Part shown: positions 42,772 to 49,599 of the stretch, in pieces
Position numbering within the stretch: the stretch's first letter is position 1
Layout: each line of letters begins with the position of its first letter
Assembly: GCF_008087625.1 (NCBI RefSeq)
Contig: NZ_CP042997.1
Location: forward strand, 9,858,001-9,922,000
Source of the DNA: Aquisphaera giovannonii
GTDB taxonomy: Bacteria > Planctomycetota > Planctomycetia > Isosphaerales > Isosphaeraceae
Reading direction: 5' to 3'
DNA: 64,000 bases
The notes under the pieces: model-generated
Told to the model about the DNA's origin: nothing
Database searches by the model: none
What the model saw: the letters and a program-made list of their open reading frames with translations, nothing else
Position numbers and translations under genes: made by a program

Positions 42772-44633
42772 GATCTCACTCCTGCCCGTTGGGCCGGCCC
42801 GGCCTCGACGGACGCCTGCGGCAAGTGGACGAGGAAGGTGGTCCCGCGGCCGGGCTCGCTCCGCGCCTCGATCCGGCCCCGATGGCCCTCCACGATCTCG
42901 CGGGCGATCGACAGGCCGAGCCCCGCGCCGCCGGACCTCGAGCCGGGCGGGCGGTAGAAGCGTTCGAAGAGCCTCGGCAGGTGCTCCGGCGCGATGCCGG
43001 CCCCGGTGTCCTCGACCGCGAAGCGGACGGAGCCGCCGCCGGGCTCGGCCTCGGCCGTGAGGCGGACCTCGCCGCCGCGGCCCGTGTAGGCCAGGGCGTT
43101 GTCGAGGAGGTTGTCGAAGACGTGCTCGATCCGGCCGCGGTCCACGAGGACCGGCGGCAGGCCGGGCGCGGCCCGCCCCGAGAGGTCGGTGCCGGCGTCG
43201 GCGGCCCTCGCCTCGAACCGGGAGACGGCGGCCTCGACGAGCCCGGCCGGCGATTCGGGGCGGAGCTCGAGCTGGACCTTGCCCTGCTCGATCCGGGTCA
43301 GGTCGAGGAGGTCGCCGACCATGGCCATCAGCCGGTCCGCGTCCTGCCGGGCGGCCAGGAGCAGCTCCACCTGCTTGGGCCCGAGCGGGCCGACGGCCTC
43401 CTCGAGAAGCAGGTGGATGGCCATCTGGACGCTCGTCAGCGGCGTCTTCAGCTCGTGGCTGACGGTCGCGACCATGTCGCTCTTGAGCTGGTCCACCAGG
43501 CGGAACTTCGTCACGTCGTGCAGCACCACCGCCGCGCCGAGCGGGCCGTCCTCCCCCTGGATCGCCAGGATCCGCGGCAGGTAGAACCGCTCCTGGCCGC
43601 CGTCCCGGAGGCAGATGGCGTTCTCGACCCCGGCGGGCAGGTAGTCGCCGCAGCCCCCGAGCACGTCGGCCAGCGGGGCCCGGAGCGTCGGCGAAGGCGG
43701 CCAGAGCATGGAGCCGTCGGACGAGGCCTCGCCCAGGATCCTCCGGGCGGCCGGGTTCGTCCGCTCGATCGCGCCCGTCGGGTCCACCACGACCACCGGG
43801 TCGGGGAACGAGTCGATGGTCGCCTGGGCCGTCTTCTGGACGCGGAGCAGCCTGGCCGTGCCCGCCTGCTGGAACTCCCGGATCCGCCTGGCCATGATGT
43901 TGAACGCGCCGGCCAGCTCGCCCAGCTCGTCGCGGGAGAGCACGGGGACCACCTGCTCCATGTCCCCCCTCGCCATGGCGCGGGCGGCGTGGGTCATCGA
44001 CCGGATCGGCTCGAGCAGCGACCGGCTCAGCACCATCGCGATCAGGCCGGCGGTCGCCGCGGAGCCGCAGAGCAGCAGGACCATCCAGCGCACCGAATGC
44101 GCGGCCGCCGAGCGGGCCCGGCCGTTCATGTCCTCCATGTTCCGCTGGTTCAGCGTCAGCACGTCGTCGGCCCGGTCCTTGATCTTGTTGAACGTCTGCC
44201 ACAGGTCGCTGAAGTAGTACAGCGTGCGCCCCCGCACGTCCGCCGCGGGGATCGCGTAGAACCGCTCGACCTGCCCGCCGTAGATCGCGTACAACGCGGC
44301 GAGCTCGTCCGCCAGCCCCTGCTCGTCCGGGAGGGTGATGTTGTGCAGCTCGATGTCCAGGTTCTGCTCGAAGACGGGCCGCCACTTCGCGAACTGGTCG
44401 CGGGACCGCTCCTCCTGCCCGCCGATGGCGAAGAGGACCGCCGAGTCCATCCGCTCGAGCGCCTCCTTCATGCGCTGGGCGGCCAGGACGCTGACGTAGT
44501 TCTCGCGCAGGATCACGTCGATGTTCCCCCCGAGCCGGTGGAACATGACGACGGCCCACAGCCCCATGCCGATCATCACGATCATGAGGGGTGCGATGCC
44601 GAGCAGGAATCGGGATCGGAGTGTCTTGAGCAT
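42768..44633 (-). CDS. Membrane sensor histidine kinase (HAMP-PAS-HisKA)
   Basis: A 621-residue kinase. Membrane helices at about 10-30 and 182-203 flank a helical periplasmic sensor (four-helix type, residues 35-180). A HAMP domain (about 204-256) and a PAS domain (268-378, DSFPDPVVVVDPTGAIERTN) follow. HisKA carries the phospho-acceptor His393 in ATVSHELKTPLTS, and HATPase motifs are NLLDNALAYTGRGG, EDTGAGIAPEHLP and GAGLGLSIAREIV. The design is KinB- or NtrB-like. It probably replaces the missing kinase half of KdpD and may serve both the receiver-TPR protein and the NtrC-type regulator upstream. Confidence 0.93.
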   Translation of the reverse strand: MLKTLRSRFLLGIAPLMIVMIGMGLWAVVMFHRLGGNIDVILRENYVSVLAAQRMKEALERMDSAVLFAIGGQEERSRDQFAKWRPVFEQNLDIELHNITLPDEQGLADELAALYAIYGGQVERFYAIPAADVRGRTLYYFSDLWQTFNKIKDRADDVLTLNQRNMEDMNGRARSAAAHSVRWMVLLLCGSAATAGLIAMVLSRSLLEPIRSMTHAARAMARGDMEQVVPVLSRDELGELAGAFNIMARRIREFQQAGTARLLRVQKTAQATIDSFPDPVVVVDPTGAIERTNPAARRILGEASSDGSMLWPPSPTLRAPLADVLGGCGDYLPAGVENAICLRDGGQERFYLPRILAIQGEDGPLGAAVVLHDVTKFRLVDQLKSDMVATVSHELKTPLTSVQMAIHLLLEEAVGPLGPKQVELLLAARQDADRLMAMVGDLLDLTRIEQGKVQLELRPESPAGLVEAAVSRFEARAADAGTDLSGRAAPGLPPVLVDRGRIEHVFDNLLDNALAYTGRGGEVRLTAEAEPGGGSVRFAVEDTGAGIAPEHLPRLFERFYRPPGSRSGGAGLGLSIAREIVEGHRGRIEARSEPGRGTTFLVHLPQASVEAGPAQRAGVRS

Positions 44634-44661
44634 GGCGATGAGCGCCCGGGCCGCGGGCCGG

Positions 44662-44994
44662 TTACCTCGGCGCCCCGCGGGGCGCGTCGATCGGGATGGC
44701 CTGGGCGCCGTAGACGGCGGCGACGTCCCCGCTCGGCAGGCTGAAGACGCCCGTCAGGCGGAGGTGGCCGTCGATCAGGCCCAGGACCTCGTGGTGGATC
44801 GTCGCCGCGACGCCCTTCGCCAGGTCCAGGCATCCCGGCGGCGCCGTCGGGGCCTCGCACCGCTGGTCGGGGACGGGCCCCTCCACGACCGCCCCGTCCG
44901 GGAGCCGGACCGGCCTGCCGCGCCGGCCGGCGCGATAGGGGACCGCAAAAATGCCCGCGGGCTGTGCGGCGCGGAGCTCATAGATCGTCGACAT
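44662..44994 (-). CDS. Hypothetical protein ahead of the sensor kinase
   Basis: A 110-residue soluble protein, started at 44994 because GAAGGGA lies upstream. It begins MSTIYELRAAQPAGIFAVPY and contains DQRCEAPTAPPGCLDLAKG and HLRLTGVFSLPSGDVAAVYG. No domain was recognised and there is no signal or membrane helix. It ends 28 bases before the kinase gene and is probably the first gene of that operon. Confidence 0.65.
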   Translation of the reverse strand: MSTIYELRAAQPAGIFAVPYRAGRRGRPVRLPDGAVVEGPVPDQRCEAPTAPPGCLDLAKGVAATIHHEVLGLIDGHLRLTGVFSLPSGDVAAVYGAQAIPIDAPRGAPR

Positions 44995-45160
44995 CGTCGG
45001 CATCCCTTCGAGGCCGCGGGGGCGTCGGGGTGGATTCTCGGCCCGTCGATCTCGCCCACCGGGTCGAGATCCCCGGCATCGGCCCCGCGGCATGAGGGGG
45101 GGGAAAAGCAAGGGCCATGCCGCATCCCCGCCCCGATCCCAAGTCACCATCGACAAGGGC

Positions 45161-45166
45161 ATTATA
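45161..45166 (-). promoter_or_regulatory. Candidate sigma-70-type -10 box
   Basis: Read on the minus strand this is a perfect TATAAT in a short A+T-rich patch within very G+C-rich DNA. It lies 167 bases before the hypothetical gene that leads the kinase-kdp array. No convincing -35 box at standard spacing was found. Confidence 0.4.
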
Positions 45167-45256
45167 TCGAATGGAGCCGATCCGGGCGTCATCCCTCCCC
45201 GGCCGCCATCGTGCGGAATGCACGACGGCCATTGCAGGCTGCACGACGGCCTCCCC

Positions 45257-46609
45257 TCAGAGCCCGAACTGCTTCCGCTTGCGGTAGAGCGTGCTCGGGT
45301 CGATGCCGAGGATGTGGGCGGCCTCCTCGCGGCTGTTCGTCGATCCGAGGATCCGGCGGATGTGGGCCTCCTCCAGGCGGTCGAGGCTGACCTGGGCGCC
45401 GACCTCGACGCGGTCGCCGGCGGCCGAGGGGCCGGCCCCGGCGCGGGGGGAGGCGATGCGATCCGGGAGGTCGGCCAGGCCGACCTCTGGGCCCTCGGCG
45501 AGGATCGCCCCGCGCTCGATCGTGTTCCGCAGCTCGCGGAGGTTGCCCGGCCACGGGTGCCGCGTCATCGCCGCGCGGGCCTCGTCGGTGAACCGCGTCA
45601 GCCTCCTCCCGGTCTGCCGGGCGAAGAAGGCGAGGAGGCGGTCGGCCAGGTCCGGCAAGTCGGTGCGGGCCCGGAGCGGCGGCAGGTGGATCTCGACGAC
45701 GTTGAGCCGGTAGAAGAGGTCCTCGCGGAAGGTGCCGGCGGCGACGGCCGCCTCCAGGTCGCGGTTCGTCGCGGCGACGATCCGGACGTCCGCGGCTCGC
45801 GTGGCGGTGTCGCCCACGCGCTCGTATTTCCGCTCCTGGAGGAACCGGAGCAGCTTCGGCTGCAGGGGCGTGGGCAGGTCGCCCACCTCGTCGAGGAAGA
45901 GCGTGCCCCCCTCCGCCACCGAGACCTTGCCGGCGGCGTCGCGGACGGCGCTGGTGAAGGCGCCGCGGACGTGGCCGAACAGCTCGCTCTCCAGCAGCTC
46001 GGCACTCAGGCTGGGGCAGCTCACCGTGACGAACGGGCCCTGGGCCCGCTTGCTCCAGGCGTGGAGCGCCCGAGCCAGGACGCCCTTGCCGGTGCCGCTC
46101 TCGCCGCGGACCAGGACGGCGGCCTCGGCCTGCGCGGCACGCCTGGCCAGTTCGAACGCCCGGCGCGTCGCGGGGTCGGGGCTGTCCAGCTCGGCCTCGG
46201 GGATCTCCGCGCGGACCTGGTCTTCCAGGTCGGCCACGCGGTCCTTCAGCCCCCGCAGCCGCCCCACGCGCTCGAGGATCGCCCGCACCTGCGCCGGGGT
46301 GAACGGCTTGGGCAGGAAATCGAACGCCCCCCGCCGCATCGCCTCCACGGCCAGGTCGATCGTCGCGTGCGCCGTGATGATCACGATCGCCAGCCGCGGC
46401 AAGTGGGCGAGCAGCGGCTCGATCAGGTCGAGCCCCGATTCCGTCCCGAGCCGCACGTCCACGAGCGCGACGTCGAAGCCCCCCTTCCCCGCCGCCGCGA
46501 CCGCGGCCGGGACCGAGCCCGCCTCCTCGACGGCATGCCCGCCGACCTCGAACGTCGCCCGCAGCGTCCGCCGGATGTTCGGCTCGTCGTCGACGATCAG
46601 GATCCTCAT
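45257..46609 (-). CDS. NtrC-family sigma-54-dependent response regulator
   Basis: A 450-residue three-domain regulator; the start at 46609 (MRILIVDDEPNIRR) is set by the receiver. The phospho-acceptor is Asp51 (VALVDVRLG). The AAA+ domain has Walker A GESGTGKG at 169-176, Walker B GGTLFLDE at 234-241 and the sensor region AATNRDLE. The sigma-54 contact loop reads GAFTSA at 216-221 where GAFTGA is usual. A Fis-type helix-turn-helix ends the protein (SREEAAHILGIDPSTLYRKR). It activates sigma-54 promoters from upstream sites. The gene lies next to the kinase and kdp genes and is the only sigma-54 activator in the window. Confidence 0.95.
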   Translation of the reverse strand: MRILIVDDEPNIRRTLRATFEVGGHAVEEAGSVPAAVAAAGKGGFDVALVDVRLGTESGLDLIEPLLAHLPRLAIVIITAHATIDLAVEAMRRGAFDFLPKPFTPAQVRAILERVGRLRGLKDRVADLEDQVRAEIPEAELDSPDPATRRAFELARRAAQAEAAVLVRGESGTGKGVLARALHAWSKRAQGPFVTVSCPSLSAELLESELFGHVRGAFTSAVRDAAGKVSVAEGGTLFLDEVGDLPTPLQPKLLRFLQERKYERVGDTATRAADVRIVAATNRDLEAAVAAGTFREDLFYRLNVVEIHLPPLRARTDLPDLADRLLAFFARQTGRRLTRFTDEARAAMTRHPWPGNLRELRNTIERGAILAEGPEVGLADLPDRIASPRAGAGPSAAGDRVEVGAQVSLDRLEEAHIRRILGSTNSREEAAHILGIDPSTLYRKRKQFGL

Positions 46610-46706
46610 GACCAGCGGGGTCCTCTGCTCGGGCGACGGGCCTTCCGGCCCACGAGCGATAGCAACGGAGGATTGGGCCCGTCGCAAACGAGGGCCGCTT
46701 CCCCTT

Positions 46707-46778
46707 GTGGGAGCCGGCTCCGTCCGGCGACCGCGCCGGCCTGGGCTCACCCGGTCGCCGGACGGAGCCGGCTCCCAC
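46707..46778. repeat. Perfect 27-bp inverted repeat pair (copies 2 and 3)
   Basis: 46707-46733 (starting GTGGGAGCCGGCTCCG) is the exact inverse of 46752-46778, with an 18-base spacer. The same 27-mer occurs at 35345-35371. RNA from here would form a very stable stem. Confidence 0.8.
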
Positions 46779-46904
46779 GGGAGGCGTTCGCCGCTCGTGC
46801 GTGATCCGCCACGGTGATCGCCAGCGTATCCGGCCCCAGCGCACACAAGCAAGCTCCGGCGGAAGGGACGCACGAATCTCGCTCGACGGGACCGATCGGG
46901 AGCA

Positions 46905-47093
46905 TCAGCCGGACGGTTGACCTTCGCTCCCTCGGCCTCCGTTGGAGTGCCGCTGGATGTCTTCCGGGAATCCGAGCCTCTTCAACTCGCGGTGGACGAT
47001 GTCGGGGAACCGAGCGATCTTCCACATGGTCCGCACTCGCAACGGCAAGCGCGAATCGAGCTGGCGGAAGCAGAGCCCGAAACCAGTCGACAT
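46905..47093 (-). CDS. Possible small gene, unrecognised
   Basis: A 62-residue frame starting MSTGFGLCFRQLDS. The middle (TMWKIARFPDIVHRELKRLG, then FPEDIQ) has normal protein composition, unlike the Arg/Pro-rich spurious frames nearby, but there is no good ribosome site and no family match. It could be the remnant of a gene that followed the DUF7832-like gene. Confidence 0.28.
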   Translation of the reverse strand: MSTGFGLCFRQLDSRLPLRVRTMWKIARFPDIVHRELKRLGFPEDIQRHSNGGRGSEGQPSG

Positions 47094-47101
47094 GAGGGGG
47101 T

Positions 47102-47542
47102 TCACCCCCGCGCTGCCTTCCATTCCTCATACCGGCGGTTGATCACCGGCGCAATTGCGTCGTAGTTGGCCCACGTGTCCTCGACGTGGTAAGTGCTGGG
47201 CAGCCCGCCGGCCAGCACTCGCTCGTAGTCTTCGATATAGGGGCCGTAGCCCTTCCCGCCCGCGCCGAGATAGTACGCCGCGCAGAAGGCTTTTCCCTCC
47301 TCGCTCATGTCCTCGTCCCAGAACTTGCCGTCGCACGCCCGGAACAGGAACTCTCGGCCGGTCATCTGCCGGGCGCGGACGGCTTCGAGCTCCTCGGGTG
47401 ATTCTTCGTCGTGGAACTCGCCCTGGAGACCGTTATGGACGATCCAGGCCAGGAACATCCCGATGTGCGTACCTCCGCATTCCGGCGGCAACTCGGCCGG
47501 GAAGTCCCCCCCCGAGTGCCAGTCTGCACGATCGACCGACAA
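47102..47542 (-). CDS. DUF7832-like protein
   Basis: A 146-residue protein. The TTG start at 47542 is preferred: GGAGG lies eight bases upstream and the product then begins MSVDRADWHSGGDFPAELP, the usual family start. Family blocks include THIGMFLAWIVHNGLQGEF, REFLFRACDGKFWDEDMSEE and a C-terminal TWANYDAIAPVINRRYEEW. It is soluble with no signal peptide. Related proteins occur singly or as clusters near mobile or toxin genes, and an immunity-like role has been suggested for similar small proteins, but nothing here proves it. It sits directly downstream of the HicBA genes in the same direction. Confidence 0.6.
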   Translation of the reverse strand: MSVDRADWHSGGDFPAELPPECGGTHIGMFLAWIVHNGLQGEFHDEESPEELEAVRARQMTGREFLFRACDGKFWDEDMSEEGKAFCAAYYLGAGGKGYGPYIEDYERVLAGGLPSTYHVEDTWANYDAIAPVINRRYEEWKAARG

Positions 47543-47561
47543 ATTCGCGGCCTCCAGCGTG

Positions 47562-47819
47562 TCACAACTCGGACCACCGCGCCGACGGCGGACGTGACGG
47601 AGGCCAGTCCGCGCCTCTACGCTCATACTCAGTCTCGTCCGATGGGTTGGCGAGCATGGCGATGATGTGGCGAGCCAAGTGCTCCCTGATCTCGCGGTGC
47701 CGGGCTATCGGCCGGGACACGCCGGTGGCCGGGTTCTGATCCCGGTCGTGCCTGCCACCATGACGCACCAGCATGCACCCGGACCCCTCGATGGTGCGAA
47801 CCGGGTCGACCCGCTTCAT
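47562..47819 (-). CDS. hicA: HicA-family toxin (mRNA interferase)
   Basis: An 85-residue protein. The HicA fold is clear in the first 60 residues: MKRVDPVRTIEGSGCMLVRH, GGRHDRDQNPATGVSRPIAR and HREIREHLARHIIAML. The GG-R-H block contains the conserved catalytic His. The last 25 residues (ERRGADWPPSRPPSARWSEL) extend beyond the usual end. HicA cleaves mRNA when freed from HicB. The ATG overlaps the stop of the antitoxin gene by four bases. Confidence 0.88.
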   Translation of the reverse strand: MKRVDPVRTIEGSGCMLVRHGGRHDRDQNPATGVSRPIARHREIREHLARHIIAMLANPSDETEYERRGADWPPSRPPSARWSEL

Positions 47820-48007
47820 GGGATGACCAGGTCGTCGACCTTCCGGATGCCGGGAATCTCACCGCTGGTCAAATCCCGGTAGAGGTCGACCAGGTGCTCC
47901 TCGAGGTCCTCGAGGGAGTCGCCTTGGGTCCAGTAGTCGGGATATTCGAGGAGATACCCGAGGAATGCATCGCCGTCGTGCCAGTGGACGAACCGGAGGG
48001 TTTGCAT
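47816..48007 (-). CDS. hicB: HicB-family antitoxin
   Basis: A 63-residue protein starting at 48007: MQTLRFVHWHDGDAFLGYLL, then EYPDYWTQGDSLEDLEEHLV and DLYRDLTSGEIPGIRKVDDL. This is the short HicB form with only the partial RNase H-like domain and no separate DNA-binding tail. It neutralises HicA. The pair is translated with antitoxin first and a four-base overlap. Confidence 0.87.
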   Translation of the reverse strand: MQTLRFVHWHDGDAFLGYLLEYPDYWTQGDSLEDLEEHLVDLYRDLTSGEIPGIRKVDDLVIP

Positions 48008-48227
48008 GGAAGAGAATTCCGATAGCCAGTCGCCGAAAGCCCCCGGCCACACGAGCATCATACACGAGGCCGCTCGATCCGGGCCATCGCCGCGGCCGCG
48101 AGCCGGCTCCCAGGAGGCCCCCGCTCCATGCCCCGGATTCGGGCCGGCCGTCCGAGATGGCCGGGCGGTGGAGCCCCGGAACTCGGCCGTGCTGCGATGA
48201 GCGACGCCGACCGGGACCGAGCCAGCA

Positions 48228-48890
48228 TCACGGCCGCATGGCATAGGGGGCCATGGCGGGATGGACGACCCGGCGCCAGTGGCCGCCCATGACGATGTCG
48301 TACGCGGTCCTCATCTGCATCGCGGCCTCGGCGGCCGGCATGGCACCGACGCCCGTGCAGAGGCCGGGGACGGCGAGGGCCCGGATGGGGCGTCGGGCCG
48401 CGGCGTTGTGGCGCAGGACCGCGACGAGCGCCGCTCGCATGGCCAGGTACGCGTTCAGGCTGTGGGGGACGCGCCCCGGGACGCGCATCGTCGGCGAGGC
48501 CACGACGAACGGCAGGCGGCGGCCCGGGAGCTCCACCACCACGGCCATGCCGACCGGGAGCTCGCCGTAGAAGTGCTCCGCGATGGCGTCCATCACGGCG
48601 CGCTGGGCGGCCCCGCGGTGGAAGTCGTCGATGGCCTTGTCGATGCCCCCGCCCATGTCGCCGAAGCTGTTGGCCGGGCTGACGATCGCCTCGCAATCGG
48701 CGTCGAGCAGGTCCCCCTCGACGACCTCGACCGCCGGCACGCCCCCGAACGCCGCGGCGAGCGCCCGCGCGACGCCGCCGTCGCGATCGCCGAGGGTGAG
48801 TCTCACCCCCTCAGGGGATGCCGGGTCGCCGAACGGCTTGAGAGTCGTCATGCGCCACCGACGGAATTTCGCGAGGACCGTGTGGACCAT
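48228..48890 (-). CDS. Macro domain-containing protein
   Basis: A 220-residue protein started at 48890, where GGAG stands six bases upstream; ATG 48851 is an alternative. The macro domain shows the ADP-ribose-binding signature in CEAIVSPANSFGDMGGGIDK (the DAIVNAAN-type block plus the Gly loop), AIDDFHRGAAQRAV, a second Gly loop LAVPGLCTGVGAM, and a helix-rich end. Macro domains bind or remove ADP-ribose. Members of this branch occur near toxin-antitoxin and defence genes. The neighbours are HicBA and a Uma2 protein. Confidence 0.8.
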   Translation of the reverse strand: MVHTVLAKFRRWRMTTLKPFGDPASPEGVRLTLGDRDGGVARALAAAFGGVPAVEVVEGDLLDADCEAIVSPANSFGDMGGGIDKAIDDFHRGAAQRAVMDAIAEHFYGELPVGMAVVVELPGRRLPFVVASPTMRVPGRVPHSLNAYLAMRAALVAVLRHNAAARRPIRALAVPGLCTGVGAMPAAEAAMQMRTAYDIVMGGHWRRVVHPAMAPYAMRP

Positions 48891-48940
48891 GGCGACTCCG
48901 CCCCTCCTCCGCCGAGCGGCCCAATCCGCCGCACAGTCCC

Positions 48941-49501
48941 TCAACCGAAGATCCGGCCCACCGCCATCCGCCAGCCGGTCACTGCGGGTTCGGCGTCGGC
49001 CTCCTGGCCGCGGGCGAAGACAGTCGGACGGCCGGGAGCTTCGGGCCGGTGCTTGCTCACCCGTTCGCGGATCGGATCCACGTCCCAGACGATCGCGGTG
49101 CCGGCCTCGAAGTAATCGGAGCGCTTCGCCGCCAGGGCTTCCTCGGCGGCGGCGCCGTAGTCGCTCTCGCTCCGGACCTCGACGGCGAACGCCGGCGCCC
49201 CCTCCAGGAACCGCATCTCGTCGGCCGGGAAGGGTCCGAGGAAGTAGGACGCATCCGGGGCGAACGATTGTCGCCCCGACGCGAGCGGCGGGACCGCAAA
49301 GCCCGTGTTGTCGGCGTAGGCCTCGCCTCGCCCGGTCGCTTCCGCGTGGTCGTCCAGGCTTCGAAAGATCCGCGAGGCGACGCGGCCCGGCTTCCGACCC
49401 ATCGGCGACAGAGCCACGATCCCGCCCGCGATCAGCTCCGCATTGCCCTCGTGGCGAGCCAGGTTCTCGAGGGTGGCGGCGACTCGTGTTCCGGATGACA
49501 T
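48941..49501 (-). CDS. Uma2 family (DUF820) restriction-like nuclease protein
   Basis: A 186-residue protein with a GGAGGAG ribosome site before ATG 49501. Uma2 hallmarks are GNAELIAGGIVALSPMGRKP near the start, PDASYF after a Ser/Gly strand, APAFAVEVRSESDYGAAAEE (the E-V-x-S-x-S-D strand of the PD-(D/E)XK-like core) and KRSDYFEAGTAIVWDVDP. These proteins have a nuclease fold and are numerous in cyanobacteria and planctomycetes; their targets are unknown. Confidence 0.9.
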   Translation of the reverse strand: MSSGTRVAATLENLARHEGNAELIAGGIVALSPMGRKPGRVASRIFRSLDDHAEATGRGEAYADNTGFAVPPLASGRQSFAPDASYFLGPFPADEMRFLEGAPAFAVEVRSESDYGAAAEEALAAKRSDYFEAGTAIVWDVDPIRERVSKHRPEAPGRPTVFARGQEADAEPAVTGWRMAVGRIFG

Positions 49502-49599
49502 CAGGCTCCTCCGCTGGTCCCGACGAGCGGCCCCGATCACATTCGCACGATACTCGAGATCGCCTGATTCGGGCCATCGCGAACCGCGAACCATGACGC

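Larger units (their letters stand above)
46610..47101. other. Intergenic stretch with a long hairpin repeat
   Basis: The upstream region of the NtrC-type gene. It contains the inverted pair of 27-bp repeats at 46707-46733 and 46752-46778 and one weak small frame at 46905-47093. Otherwise nothing clear was seen. Confidence 0.55.

Noticed and set aside
48100-48112. A further copy of the 27-bp repeat near the hicB gene
   Set aside because: Only the 13-base palindromic core GAGCCGGCTCCCA matches, which is likely by chance in this base composition.
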